Origin: Hansschlegelia quercus
GTDB taxonomy: Bacteria > Pseudomonadota > Alphaproteobacteria > Rhizobiales > Methylopilaceae
Length of the DNA: 64,000 bases
Reading direction: 5' to 3'
NCBI RefSeq assembly: GCF_004310425.1
Contig: NZ_SIUB01000005.1
Location: 1-64,000 of the forward strand
The translations under genes were made by a program, and so were the position numbers. A model generated the notes under the pieces. The model was not told the origin of the DNA. It did not search any database and saw only the letters and a list, made by a program, of their open reading frames with translations. This document shows, in pieces, positions 7,884 through 16,570 of this stretch. How positions within the stretch are numbered: the first letter of the stretch is position 1; each line of letters starts with the position of its first letter.

Positions 7884-8444
7884 TCATCGCGCGGCGGAGG
7901 CCGGCGTGTTGTCCAGAGCGGCCACGAGCTTGCCGATGGAGGCGTCGCGGAGCTTCAGCGCGTTCTGTTCGGATTTGGTCAGCACCTGAACCGAGATCAT
8001 GCCGGGTCGGTCGACGTCGAAGATAGTGCTCATCACCGCGGCCGCGCCTTCTCCGCAGGCGCCCTTGCTTTGGTATTTGATCCGGCGCTCACTAAGACGC
8101 TGGATTTCGTAGGTCTTGAACTCGCAACCCGAAGGCCGCATTGATTCGTCGGTGGCGTAGCGGTAGCTCTTCAGCGTCTTTTCCGGATCCGCCACCACCT
8201 CTTTGACATAGTCGGGCGAAGCCTTCGCCTGGCCGATGCCGACCACGCCCCGGCCGCCACAGGCGTCGCTCTCGCAGACATAGGTGACGCCTTCCTCGCC
8301 GGTCGTCTTCTTGACCCACCCGGCGCCGATATCGCTGACGACGGTTCCGACATCGATCGGCGGGAGGTCGCCGGCGCGCTGGGCGCTTGCCGGCACGATG
8401 GTCGCGGCGAGCGTCGCGAGGGCGAGAATCTGCATCTTCCGCAT
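7884..8444 (-). CDS. mxaH: Periplasmic methanol-oxidation protein, MxaH by position
   Basis: 186-aa exported protein with signal peptide (cleavage near PASA-QR, residue 21). Mature part has four Cys (CESDACGG, SGCEF, KGACGEG) that could form two disulfides. No domain recognised. It is the last gene of the mxa cluster, 51 nt after the beta-propeller gene, exactly where mxaH follows mxaE in the known order mxaFJGIRSACKLDEH. The name rests on gene order, not on a motif. Role in methanol oxidation is not defined even for known homologues. Confidence 0.6.
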   Translation of the reverse strand: MRKMQILALATLAATIVPASAQRAGDLPPIDVGTVVSDIGAGWVKKTTGEEGVTYVCESDACGGRGVVGIGQAKASPDYVKEVVADPEKTLKSYRYATDESMRPSGCEFKTYEIQRLSERRIKYQSKGACGEGAAAVMSTIFDVDRPGMISVQVLTKSEQNALKLRDASIGKLVAALDNTPASAAR

Positions 8445-8495
8445 TGTTCTTCTCCGTTTTTCAGAGGTTGTTGGTCGCGGCGGTCGCGGGCGCTT

Positions 8496-9434
8496 TCATT
8501 GTCCGAGCGCTAAAAGGTTGCGCGGGCCGCCGGCGGCCCGCAGCGTCGTCGTCACGCGTGCGGCGTCGAGGTAGATCAGCGAGACGGTGTCCTCGAACCA
8601 ATTCGCGACCGCCGCGTACTGGCCGTCCGGCGTGATCGCGACCCCTTCCGGGTAGCTCCCGACCCCTACGCGCGCCGTGACCTCAAGCGATACGGCGTCG
8701 ACGATTGCAACTGCGTCGTCGTGCTGGAGCGTGACGACGATGCGCCCGCCGTCCTTCGAGGCCGCCACGCCGTAGGGCATCTTGCCGATCGGGAGCCGCT
8801 TGAGTTCCTGTCCGCCGTCGACGTCGATAACGGATAGATCGCCGCTTTGGACGTTCGCGACGTAGAGCCGCGCGCCGTCGCCTGACAGCGCAAGGGCGAA
8901 CGGCGCCTTGCCGACGGCGATCCGGCTGATTTCAGCGCCCGCCATGAGGTCGATGACGCTGACCGCATTGCTTTCGCGGGCGGCCACATAGGCCCGACGT
9001 CCGTCACGGCTGAGGACGATCGCAGCCGGGGATTTGCCGGTCGGGATTTCGCCGAGCGTCGCGCCCGTCAAAACGTCGATCTTCAGCACCAGGCTGCGGG
9101 TCCAGTCGGTGACGTAGAGGAACTCGTCGGTCGCGGCGGCGCCGAACGGCTGTCCCTTGACGGAGAAGGAGGCCGTGGTCCGCTTCGTCACGGCGTCGAG
9201 CACCGTGACGCGGCCGCGGTCGGGATGGGTGACGTAGAGCGTGCGCCCGTCCGAGCCGACTGCGACGCCCGCTGGAAGCTCGGCGACCTCGATGGCTTCG
9301 GGCTTATTCTCGCCGAGCGGCAACAGCCGGACCACGTTTCCGGTCTGCCCGACGACCGCGAGCAACGGCTCGTCGGCGTGAGCGCAGAATGGAGCCGAAA
9401 GGGCGGCGAGGAGGACAAGGGCGCGGAGCGTCAT
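8496..9434 (-). CDS. mxaE: YVTN-type beta-propeller protein, MxaE by position
   Basis: 312 aa with signal peptide (cleavage near AHA-DE, residue 21) and about seven repeats of the type PxGVAVSxDGxxLYVT / VSVIDLxxGxExxRI, giving a predicted seven-bladed periplasmic propeller. The start overlaps the mxaD stop by 4 nt. Position between mxaD and the presumed mxaH matches mxaE in the methylotroph cluster. Such propellers often accompany PQQ/cytochrome systems; a role in methanol dehydrogenase assembly is inferred. Confidence 0.7.
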   Translation of the reverse strand: MTLRALVLLAALSAPFCAHADEPLLAVVGQTGNVVRLLPLGENKPEAIEVAELPAGVAVGSDGRTLYVTHPDRGRVTVLDAVTKRTTASFSVKGQPFGAAATDEFLYVTDWTRSLVLKIDVLTGATLGEIPTGKSPAAIVLSRDGRRAYVAARESNAVSVIDLMAGAEISRIAVGKAPFALALSGDGARLYVANVQSGDLSVIDVDGGQELKRLPIGKMPYGVAASKDGGRIVVTLQHDDAVAIVDAVSLEVTARVGVGSYPEGVAITPDGQYAAVANWFEDTVSLIYLDAARVTTTLRAAGGPRNLLALGQ

Positions 9435-9952
9435 CCCGCGCCGCCTTCCGCCTTCTTCTTCAGCCCTTCGAGGCCGGTCCTGAAGAAGTCGGACATCGCC
9501 TTCACCGCGGAGGCGTCGTCCTTGCCCTCCGGCGGCTCGTTCGAGGTGTCGAGGCGGTAGGCGCGGCCCTGCCAGGCGATCTCGGCGCTGCCGTCCTTCG
9601 CGCTCACCACCATCGTCGCGGAGTAGGAGCCGACCGGGAACGCGTCGCTTCCCTCATTGGACAGGCGGTAGCCGAGCCGCATCGCCCCGTCGTCGACCTC
9701 GTCCAGCGATTCTACGAGCTCGGCGCCGTTCTTCAGTTTCAGCGTGCGCTCCCCGTCCTTGAAGGAGACGCTCTCGACGTCCGGATGCCAGTTCTTGATC
9801 CCGGCGAAATCCTTCACCAGCGCCCACGCCTTGGCGGGTTCGGCCTTGATCTCGATCTTCTCGTCGATCTTCTGCGGAGTCGGGCCGTGAGCGAGCGCGA
9901 CGGACGACGCAAGCGCCAGAACAGCCGCGGCGAGCAGTCGGAAACGCATCAT
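9431..9952 (-). CDS. mxaD: Methanol dehydrogenase accessory protein MxaD (SRPBCC fold)
   Basis: 173-aa periplasmic protein. Signal peptide to about residue 21 (VALA-HG), then a START/SRPBCC-like domain with the typical AEPAKAWALVKDFAGIKNWHP opening. MxaD is known to aid electron transfer between methanol dehydrogenase and cytochrome cL. It starts 4 nt inside the end of mxaL and overlaps the next gene by 4 nt. Confidence 0.92.
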   Translation of the reverse strand: MMRFRLLAAAVLALASSVALAHGPTPQKIDEKIEIKAEPAKAWALVKDFAGIKNWHPDVESVSFKDGERTLKLKNGAELVESLDEVDDGAMRLGYRLSNEGSDAFPVGSYSATMVVSAKDGSAEIAWQGRAYRLDTSNEPPEGKDDASAVKAMSDFFRTGLEGLKKKAEGGAG

Positions 9953-10929
9953 GAAACTCCTTGTTGTAAGACCCGCCGACTTCTCAGGGAGGCCGCGAGC
10001 GGCGCGCCATAGAGGAGTCCAAGCGCCAGAAGCGCGAGAGCGGCGGGAAGCGGGGACAGGTCGACCGGAACCGGGATCGGCCGCGGCTTCGCGTTGGTCT
10101 CGATCGCGGCGGCGAGCGCATCCGGCTCGACCAGCCTGACGTAGCCGAGGCCGGTCGCGTCGGCGATCTGGCGGAGATACGGCTCTTTCACCGAGGTGAG
10201 GTGCTCGTCGCCTTCAGGCATGTCGCCGAACGGGGCGTTGCGGGCGTTGTAGCCGGCGCGCGCCTCGGCGCCGTCGGGCGGCGGGCCGACATGGGACGCC
10301 TGCGGCACGTCCCTCATGGAAAAGAAGCCGGACTCCCGGCCAAAGTCGTCATATTTCGGGATTGGCACGAGCTCCGCTCCGCCGACGCCGACCACGAGGC
10401 CCTTCACCTTTCCCTTCTCGATTTCAAAGGTCAGGGGAAGGTCGGCGCGGAGCGGTGGGGCTTCATGTCCGTCGGTCAGGAAGACGACGTCGGCGCCGAC
10501 CGGCTCGGCCATCTCGATCGCGCGCTCGAGTCCGTTCGCGATGCGGCTGTCGCCCTCCCAGGCCATTCGCCAGTCGAGGCCATGGATCGCGCCCGTGATC
10601 GCGCCGAAGTTGCGGCAGGTCTCCATCGGCTCGAACAACAGGAAAACCCGTCGCTCGCTGAACACGCCAAGCCCGAACCGGGAGCCGCAGGGCAGGCGGC
10701 CGATCGCCGCCGGCAGGCGCTGTTTGATGGCGTCGAGCCGGCTCTGCGGCGACCCTTGCGCGCTATAGTCGCGGGCGTTCATCGAGCCGGTGATGTCCAC
10801 GAAACCGATGACGTCATAGGTCGCGCGCGTCGCCTGGATCTCGGGCTGCGCAGCCGCCGCGAGCGCGAGCGCGAGCGCCGAGCCGAGGGCGAGGCTTCGC
10901 CAATCGGGCCGCATCGAGCGCGCGCTCAC
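9949..10929 (-). CDS. mxaL: MxaL, von Willebrand factor A domain protein
   Basis: 326 aa with the GTG start at 10929, which overlaps the mxaK stop by 4 nt. Hydrophobic N-terminal segment, then a VWA domain with a MIDAS-like site (DITGSM) near residue 45 and the metal-site element VVFLTDGHE, then a C-terminal membrane helix (PAALALLALGLLYGA). It works with MxaA, MxaC, MxaK and the MoxR-type ATPase MxaR in calcium insertion and maturation of methanol dehydrogenase in the periplasm (known for the family). Confidence 0.9.
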   Translation of the reverse strand: MSARSMRPDWRSLALGSALALALAAAAQPEIQATRATYDVIGFVDITGSMNARDYSAQGSPQSRLDAIKQRLPAAIGRLPCGSRFGLGVFSERRVFLLFEPMETCRNFGAITGAIHGLDWRMAWEGDSRIANGLERAIEMAEPVGADVVFLTDGHEAPPLRADLPLTFEIEKGKVKGLVVGVGGAELVPIPKYDDFGRESGFFSMRDVPQASHVGPPPDGAEARAGYNARNAPFGDMPEGDEHLTSVKEPYLRQIADATGLGYVRLVEPDALAAAIETNAKPRPIPVPVDLSPLPAALALLALGLLYGAPLAASLRSRRVLQQGVS

Positions 10930-11483
10930 GGTAAGCCCCGGGGTCGCCCCGGAAGGTCGGTCCAGAGCTTCTTCGGTTGCGCCTTGGTTTCCTCCTCGGC
11001 CGTCTCGATCTCGGGGAAGTCGCGGACCAGCCGCATGACGACGTCGAGATTGTAGCGGGCGTCCCAAAGCGTTGGATCGGCCCTCAACGCGGCGCGGTAC
11101 GCCTCCTTGGCGAGGCGAACCTCAGGAATGGCCTTGTCGATCTGGCTCGCCTCGATCGCGCCGACTGCGCGCCGCGCGCGCGCGTTGCCGACGTCGTAGT
11201 GGAACCGTGCGGCGACCTCTGGTTCGCCGCGCTCCACGATCTGCCCGGCCAGCGACTGCGCCTCGTCGAGGCTGTCGCGCACGAGCAGGAAGTGAGCGCG
11301 GGCGAAGACGAGTTCGCCGCTCGCGTCGTCCGGCGGACGGACGTCGTGATTGGAAGCCAGGGCCTGGGCCACGGCGCGCTCGGACCGCTTGCCCTGCAGC
11401 GTCCAGGCCGACTGTGCGAGCCAGAGCGTCGTCGCGAGCAGCAGCAGCGGCGGAAGCACTGCTCTGATCCGGCCGAGACTCAT
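10926..11483 (-). CDS. mxaK: MxaK, methanol dehydrogenase maturation protein
   Basis: 185 aa: one N-terminal membrane helix (residues 10-28) and a tetratricopeptide-like region ending in the DARYNL motif, typical of BatB/BatC-associated TPR proteins. Required with MxaA and MxaL for calcium insertion into methanol dehydrogenase in Methylobacterium. Starts 4 nt inside mxaC and ends 4 nt inside mxaL. Confidence 0.9.
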   Translation of the reverse strand: MSLGRIRAVLPPLLLLATTLWLAQSAWTLQGKRSERAVAQALASNHDVRPPDDASGELVFARAHFLLVRDSLDEAQSLAGQIVERGEPEVAARFHYDVGNARARRAVGAIEASQIDKAIPEVRLAKEAYRAALRADPTLWDARYNLDVVMRLVRDFPEIETAEEETKAQPKKLWTDLPGRPRGLP

Positions 11484-12502
11484 GACGCGGTCCTCGCCGG
11501 CCGGGCGAGTTCGGGCTCATCGAGCCGCCGCTCCATCAGCTTCGCGCCGAGCAGCAGCGCCGTCGCGAAGGCGGCGACAAGATAGGCGATCCAGTCGAGG
11601 TTCTGTTGGGGAATGGTCTCCTTGTAGGCCGTCGGCCGCTGCTCGAGCTGGTCGATCTCGCGGATCGCCGCGGAGACGTCCGCGGCGCTCTTCGCCTCGA
11701 AAGCGCGGTAGGGTAGGCCTAGGCTTTTGAGAAACACGTCGAGGTGGCGCTCGGGATAGATCTGCGGCGTGTCCGGCTCGCCCGGAGGCGGCCGGTCGTA
11801 GATGCCCTTGGACCCCTGAGTTCGCAGGAACAGCCAGTAGAGCCTCACGGGATCGCGTCGCGCGGCGTCGCGAAGGGCGTCCTGCACACGCCGGTCTATT
11901 ACCGCGGCGCCGTCGGAGACGAGCACCAGCGCGCGTGAGGTTTCGCTCGACGTGTCGTCGAACATCGAGAAGGCGAGCGTTAGCCCGCGCCCGACATCGG
12001 TGTGCGCGAGCCCCGGCCGGTCGATCGCGGCGATTGCGGCGCTCACCGCATCATGATGATCGGTCATCGGCACGAGCGGCATCGGCGCGGTCGAGAATGC
12101 CGCGACGGCGACGCGGTCCGCCGGCCGGCGAGCCGCGAAATCCGTTAGGAGGCGCCGTGCCGCGACCGATTTGGACTCTTCCTTTCCTTCCGGCGAGCGG
12201 TTGGCAAAGGTCGAGTCCATGCTCGACGACCGATCGATCAGCAGCACGACATTGGCGCCCGCCCCGCGCCGCTCCACCGCCTGATCGCGGCGGTGGAGTC
12301 CGGACAAACCGAGCACGAGCGCCGCGATTGCCAGCGCGCCGAGGCAGGACAGGGCGACGCCGATCGCGGCTGAAAGCGCATCCTCCGGCACGACTGCGCT
12401 CGACGGCACGGCAGAGAGCCGCAGTGGCGAGGCTAAGAACGGCAGCGCCGCCAGCGGCAGCAGCAGAAGCGCCAGGGGATGGTCGAAGCCGATGGCGTTC
12501 AC
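11480..12502 (-). CDS. mxaC: MxaC, von Willebrand factor A domain membrane protein
   Basis: 340 aa from the GTG at 12502, coupled to mxaA by a 4-nt overlap. Layout: two N-terminal helices (LALLLLPLAALPFLA and a second near residues 50-70), VWA domain with a canonical MIDAS DRSSSM near residue 90 and TDVGRG / VLVSDG elements, then a C-terminal helix (WIAYLVAAFATALLLGA). Part of the MoxR-VWA chaperone module for methanol dehydrogenase maturation. A longer frame to 12829 overlaps mxaA and is ignored. Confidence 0.9.
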   Translation of the reverse strand: MNAIGFDHPLALLLLPLAALPFLASPLRLSAVPSSAVVPEDALSAAIGVALSCLGALAIAALVLGLSGLHRRDQAVERRGAGANVVLLIDRSSSMDSTFANRSPEGKEESKSVAARRLLTDFAARRPADRVAVAAFSTAPMPLVPMTDHHDAVSAAIAAIDRPGLAHTDVGRGLTLAFSMFDDTSSETSRALVLVSDGAAVIDRRVQDALRDAARRDPVRLYWLFLRTQGSKGIYDRPPPGEPDTPQIYPERHLDVFLKSLGLPYRAFEAKSAADVSAAIREIDQLEQRPTAYKETIPQQNLDWIAYLVAAFATALLLGAKLMERRLDEPELARPARTAS

Positions 12503-13401
12503 GCGGCCCGCTCCGCAGCCGCGAGATTTCTGGCAAGCCGCTTCAGGTCTTCGGCGGGCAGGGCGACGCGCCCGCCGCCGAAGAACGCCGCGCGTGAGGC
12601 GTCGAAGAAGGCCTTTATCGACGCTTCGTAGGAGCGGAACGCCGGCCGCGCCGACAGAAAGGCGCCGAGATCGTCGCCGAGCAGCCGCTTGCCGGCCGAG
12701 ATGTCGAAGGCCCGGTGAAGCGCGAGAGCAGCTGCCCGCCATCCGTCTTCGCCGGACCGCGCGACCTTCGCGACGGCGCGGGCGGCTTGCGCAAAGGGCC
12801 TCGAAGGCCTGCGGTGGAACGGCGGCCAAGCCCGGCTCCAGGCGAGCAGCAGCAGCGCGAGCAAGGTCGCGCCGAGGGCGACGCCGGTCTGGATCTCGGC
12901 TGGCCGAAGGCTTTTGGCGATCGGCGCCGCGTCCGGCTGCAGCGCGAAGGCGGTCGCGCCGCCGCCAGCCGTCGCGACGATCGGCCGGAGCGGCGAAGTC
13001 AGATAGGTCCAGCTCGCGCTCTTGGCCTCGACACGTTCGCCGGAGGCGCCAACCACCGCGAGCGTAAACGGCGGAACCGTCTGCTCGATCGCTTCGAGCG
13101 CCGCATAGAAGGTCTGGTATTCCGCCGCCATTTCGTAGCGGGTCGCCCCGTCCGGCCCCGAGCGCTCGTCGACTTTCAGGCTTCGGAGATCAAGCGAATA
13201 GGTCACGGGACCGGGCTTCGGCAGCGCCGCTGGATCGAGCTTGAAGGGTTTCGCGACGTCGAACTGGGTCGTCAGGGTGAAGACGTCGCCGAGCAGTAGT
13301 CCGAACGGCCGAGGGCCGGACATCTGCAGTCCGCTCACCTGAGCGGCGGCGGGATGGACTAACGCGACCAGCGCCGTCGCCGCGAGCAGGACGCGCATCA
13401 A
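12499..13401 (-). CDS. mxaA: MxaA, methanol dehydrogenase maturation protein
   Basis: 300 aa. Signal peptide (residues 1-20, AAA-QV), a periplasmic beta-rich part, one membrane helix at about residues 175-195 (GVALGATLLALLLLAW) and a cytoplasmic C-terminal domain of about 100 residues. MxaA homologues are needed for calcium insertion into MxaF. Coupled at both ends by 4-nt overlaps. Confidence 0.9.
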   Translation of the reverse strand: MMRVLLAATALVALVHPAAAQVSGLQMSGPRPFGLLLGDVFTLTTQFDVAKPFKLDPAALPKPGPVTYSLDLRSLKVDERSGPDGATRYEMAAEYQTFYAALEAIEQTVPPFTLAVVGASGERVEAKSASWTYLTSPLRPIVATAGGGATAFALQPDAAPIAKSLRPAEIQTGVALGATLLALLLLAWSRAWPPFHRRPSRPFAQAARAVAKVARSGEDGWRAAALALHRAFDISAGKRLLGDDLGAFLSARPAFRSYEASIKAFFDASRAAFFGGGRVALPAEDLKRLARNLAAAERAA

Positions 13402-14276
13402 ACGCCCCCCGACAGGAGGTGGTCAGCGAAGGCGTCGGCGTCGAAGCGGTCGACCAGATCGAATGCTGGGCGGCCGTGGCGTCGGAAGACACGATCGAGC
13501 GCGGCGCGGCGAGCGCGCGCGTCCGCGAGCCATTTTTCGCGCAGCGAGCGGCGCATCACGACGAGGCGCCTCCGCCCCGTCTCTAAGTCGCGAGTCTCGA
13601 TCAGGCCGAAGCGCGGCAGGCGCGTCTCGACCGCGCTCGATTGCGAGACGATCGGCGCGACGTCGTGGCGCCAGAGCCGGCCGAGCAGTTCGTCGACGTC
13701 CCCCTCGGGCATCAGGAAATCCGAGACCACGAAGACGAGCGATCGCCGCTGTGGCAGCTCATCCAGCGCCGCGATGAGACCGCCGACGCCCGCGCCTTGG
13801 CCGGAGTTCGCCGAGACCCGGCGCCAAACGTCTTCATCGACGCCCGCGCGGCGCGTAGCGCGAATCGCGAGGTCCGCGCGCTCGGTCGGCCCGGCCGCGA
13901 TCATCCCGAAGCGGTCCTGGCCTCTGACCGCGGCATGAGCGATCGCGCCGCAGAGCTCCGCCACAGCGTCGCCCGCCTCGCCGTCGCGGCCGAACGTCAT
14001 CGAGCCGGAAAGGTCGAGCACGACGAAGACGTCGATCCTGGCGCGGTTCTCGAAGCGGCGGACCTTCAGGCCACCGAATGGATCGGTGATCGAGGCGCGG
14101 ACGTCGATCCGCCGCGCATCCGAGGTCTCGAGGATCGAGGCATGGCGCAGGAAGGCGCCGTTGGCGCCTGCGCCGACCGCACGATGCGCGCCCGGCGCGA
14201 CGCCGCGCGCGCGGCCGAACAGCCGGTAGGGCAGGTCGACCCGAGGCGCGCCGTCCGGCGCGTGAGCAGGGTTCAC
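13398..14276 (-). CDS. mxaS: MxaS, DUF58/VWA-like protein
   Basis: 292 aa starting at a GTG that overlaps the mxaR stop by 4 nt. No signal peptide. A DUF58-type VWA domain carries DLSGSMTFG near residue 93 and VFVVSDFLMP near 185. DUF58 proteins pair with MoxR ATPases, and here the two are adjacent and coupled. Cytoplasmic partner in the methanol dehydrogenase maturation machinery. Confidence 0.9.
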   Translation of the reverse strand: MNPAHAPDGAPRVDLPYRLFGRARGVAPGAHRAVGAGANGAFLRHASILETSDARRIDVRASITDPFGGLKVRRFENRARIDVFVVLDLSGSMTFGRDGEAGDAVAELCGAIAHAAVRGQDRFGMIAAGPTERADLAIRATRRAGVDEDVWRRVSANSGQGAGVGGLIAALDELPQRRSLVFVVSDFLMPEGDVDELLGRLWRHDVAPIVSQSSAVETRLPRFGLIETRDLETGRRRLVVMRRSLREKWLADARARRAALDRVFRRHGRPAFDLVDRFDADAFADHLLSGGV

Positions 14277-15322
14277 GGCGCCGGGACCCGCTCGAACACC
14301 TGGGCGCAGAGATCGCGGACGATCCTGTCGCGGCGCAGTTCATAGATCGGGTCGAGGAAGATGCGGTGCGCCATCACCGGCGCGAAGACGGCGCGCAGGT
14401 CTTCCGGCAGCACCATGTCGCGGCCTTCAAGCCAGGCGCGGACGCGCGCGCAGCGCACGAGCGCGCTCACGCCGCGCGGGCTGCCGCCTCCCAGGATCAG
14501 CCGGCCCATGTCGACGCCCTCGATCGCGACGTCGACCGAGGCCGGCAAGCGCAGCGCATCCCACAGACCGAGCACGTATTGTTCGAGCGTGCGGCTGGTC
14601 TTCACCGAAGCCTGAATGGCGCGGCCGGCGTCGTTCAGGCCGCGATGGTCGAGCACGCCGGTCTTGAGGCCGCCGATGAGGCCGTCGACGTCGTGGAAGC
14701 GGGGGTCAAAGACGAGTTCCCGCCTGACCTCGGGATCGGCGGGCGTGTCGACGCCGATCTCCATGACGAAGCGGTCGCGGGCGGCCGCCGGCAGTTCGAA
14801 GGTCTCTTCCTTCTCGACGCGATTACGGTCCGCGAACACCTGGAGGTGCGGGAACGACCATTCCTTGCCGAACGCGGTCACGCTGCGCTCCGCCATGAGC
14901 CTGAGCAGCAGCGAATGCACCTGCGGGCGCGCGCGGTTGATCTCGTTGAAGAAGAAAACGGCGAGGTCTTCGCCGTGGCGAAGCACCGGGCCGGGCTCGA
15001 CGCGCGGCTTGCCGTCGTCGTCGACGAAGGCGGTGTAGAGCATGTCGGTCGGCATCAGGTCGACCGTGCCCTCGATGCGTTCGAACGGACCGCCGAGCGC
15101 CTGCGCCACCGAGCGCAGGATGGTGGTCTTGCCGACGCCGACGTCGCCCTCCAGCAGCACATGGCCCCGCGCGAACAGCGCGATGGTCAGCAGCCGCACG
15201 ACATGGGGCTGTCCGATGACGGCGCGGGAGATCTCGGCCTCGAAGGCCAGCGCGCGCGTCCGCCAGCCCTCAAGCGAACCGTCGGCCTCGGCGCGCCGCT
15301 CGGCGATCGACGTGGACGCCAT
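14273..15322 (-). CDS. mxaR: MxaR, MoxR-family AAA ATPase
   Basis: 349 aa. Walker A GDVGVGKTT (about residues 59-67), Walker B AVFFFNEI (near 127), then the lid domain. MoxR-family ATPases act as chaperones for metal-cofactor enzymes; MxaR is the founding example, serving methanol dehydrogenase. It begins 219 nt after mxaI and opens the block of eight genes joined by 4-nt overlaps. Confidence 0.93.
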   Translation of the reverse strand: MASTSIAERRAEADGSLEGWRTRALAFEAEISRAVIGQPHVVRLLTIALFARGHVLLEGDVGVGKTTILRSVAQALGGPFERIEGTVDLMPTDMLYTAFVDDDGKPRVEPGPVLRHGEDLAVFFFNEINRARPQVHSLLLRLMAERSVTAFGKEWSFPHLQVFADRNRVEKEETFELPAAARDRFVMEIGVDTPADPEVRRELVFDPRFHDVDGLIGGLKTGVLDHRGLNDAGRAIQASVKTSRTLEQYVLGLWDALRLPASVDVAIEGVDMGRLILGGGSPRGVSALVRCARVRAWLEGRDMVLPEDLRAVFAPVMAHRIFLDPIYELRRDRIVRDLCAQVFERVPAP

Positions 15323-15507
15323 CTGGAAGCACCTTCTTCTACGGGCAAAAGGCGGCCGCCGCGCCGGGCCACTTGGATCTTGAGCGACCCGGACGCCGGC
15401 GACCGTCAGGTGCGTGTCGTCATCCCATGGGACGGCCGGAAGAGCCCGCCCCGACGACGAGAGGGAGCGGCTCGAACGCGAACGTCGAACCGCAAGGGAT
15501 TGGCCAA

Positions 15508-15528
15508 CTCCGGCGCTTGGCGCCGGAG
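15508..15528 (-). terminator. Perfect hairpin just after mxaI
   Basis: Stem of 9 bp (15508-15516 with 15520-15528) around a 3-base loop, beginning 14 nt beyond the mxaI stop codon. No T run follows on the minus strand, so it is more likely a transcript stabiliser or partial attenuator at the end of the mxaFJGI segment than a full terminator. Confidence 0.5.
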
Positions 15529-15541
15529 CGAACGACGGTGA

Positions 15542-15850
15542 TCAGTTGGCGCCGATCTTGGAGACGTCGTATTGGAACTTGCCGGTCTTCGCGAAGTTCT
15601 CGGAGCGCTTCTTGTTACGATCCTCCATCTCCTTGATGGAGTCCCCCTGCTTCTGGACCTGTTTGGGGTCATGCTTCGGATCGTACTTCGAGCCGGTGAT
15701 CTTGGTCTTTTCTGGATAGCCCGGCTTCGGCTCCCAGCACACGCCGGGCTCCTTGCAGTTGGTGCCGTCATAAGCGAGCGCCGGGGCGACCAACGTGACG
15801 GTCAGCGCGGCGGCGAGCGCGGTGTGGGGAAGGCAGGACATGATCGACAT
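15542..15850 (-). CDS. mxaI: Methanol dehydrogenase small (beta) subunit MxaI
   Basis: 102-aa precursor. Signal peptide to residue 26 (PALA-YD), mature protein with the characteristic start YDGTNCKEPGVCWEPKPGYP (one disulfide) followed by a long Lys/Glu-rich helix (EMEDRNKKRSENF). It wraps around MxaF in the periplasmic alpha2beta2 enzyme. Start at 15850 has AGGA about 10 bases upstream; ATG at 15841 is an alternative. The known beta subunit is about 72 residues after cleavage, in agreement. Confidence 0.95.
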   Translation of the reverse strand: MSIMSCLPHTALAAALTVTLVAPALAYDGTNCKEPGVCWEPKPGYPEKTKITGSKYDPKHDPKQVQKQGDSIKEMEDRNKKRSENFAKTGKFQYDVSKIGAN

Positions 15851-15895
15851 CTGGCGTTTCCTCTTTCGGAGTTCTTGCTTGGTGCTTGCAGTCGC

Positions 15896-15918
15896 CTGAG
15901 CGCGACGCGCGCGCTCAG
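15896..15918 (-). other. Hairpin between mxaG and mxaI
   Basis: CTGAGCGCG at 15896-15904 pairs perfectly with CGCGCTCAG at 15910-15918 around a 5-base loop, in the 95-nt spacer. No T run. Possible mRNA processing or stability element, one of three in the mxaFJGI segment. Confidence 0.4.
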
Positions 15919-15945
15919 CCCCCGCGCCGCTCCCGGCGCAGATCG

Positions 15946-16515
15946 TCATCCGCCCATCCGGCATTCCTGCGGGGCGTCCGGTCCCGGCGCCGGTGGCTTC
16001 GATCCGTCGTATGGCTTCAGCGCCTTTCGAGCGTCGGCCTCCAGCCATTCGGCCTTGGACGGATCGTCTTTGTAGAGATGCCGCACCCAGGCCATGGTGA
16101 TCAGCATCTCGTCGACGTTGACCGAGTTGTACATCGGCCCCATCTGGCCGCTCGCTCCGCCGAACACGGTCTCGAACATGCCTTTGTCTGTGGCGTTTCC
16201 CGGATAGGTCCAATAGGCGTCGTTGAGGCCGGGTCCGATCTTGCCTTCGGCAAGATGTCCGTGGCAGCCGGAACAGGCGCCGTTGAACAGCTCTTCGCCC
16301 TTCGCCAGACAGTCCTTGTTGCCGACATAGGGGTTCTTGCCCGTCTGCATGAACTCCTTGAATCCGGCGACGTCCCTGCCGTCCGGCGGCGCGTCGTCGA
16401 GGTTCAGCGGTTCGCCAGTGATGGTGTTGTTCAGCGTGATGTCGGCATACGCGGCGGGCGCTGAGGCCAGGAACGCGACGGCCGCGACGGCTGCTTTCAG
16501 TCGATGCTTGATCAT
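15946..16515 (-). CDS. mxaG: Cytochrome cL (MxaG), electron acceptor of methanol dehydrogenase
   Basis: 189-aa periplasmic class I cytochrome c. Signal peptide to residue 24 (AYA-DI), heme site CSGCH near residue 82, and several C-terminal Met residues (GQMGPMYNS) that can provide the sixth ligand. It accepts electrons from PQQ in MxaF and passes them to cytochrome cH or an oxidase. Third gene of the structural segment, 55 nt after mxaJ. Confidence 0.95.
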   Translation of the reverse strand: MIKHRLKAAVAAVAFLASAPAAYADITLNNTITGEPLNLDDAPPDGRDVAGFKEFMQTGKNPYVGNKDCLAKGEELFNGACSGCHGHLAEGKIGPGLNDAYWTYPGNATDKGMFETVFGGASGQMGPMYNSVNVDEMLITMAWVRHLYKDDPSKAEWLEADARKALKPYDGSKPPAPGPDAPQECRMGG

Positions 16516-16570
16516 CAGGACTCACTTGCAGAGGTAATCAGGACGCCGAAGAGCGCGACGCCCGGGCGTT

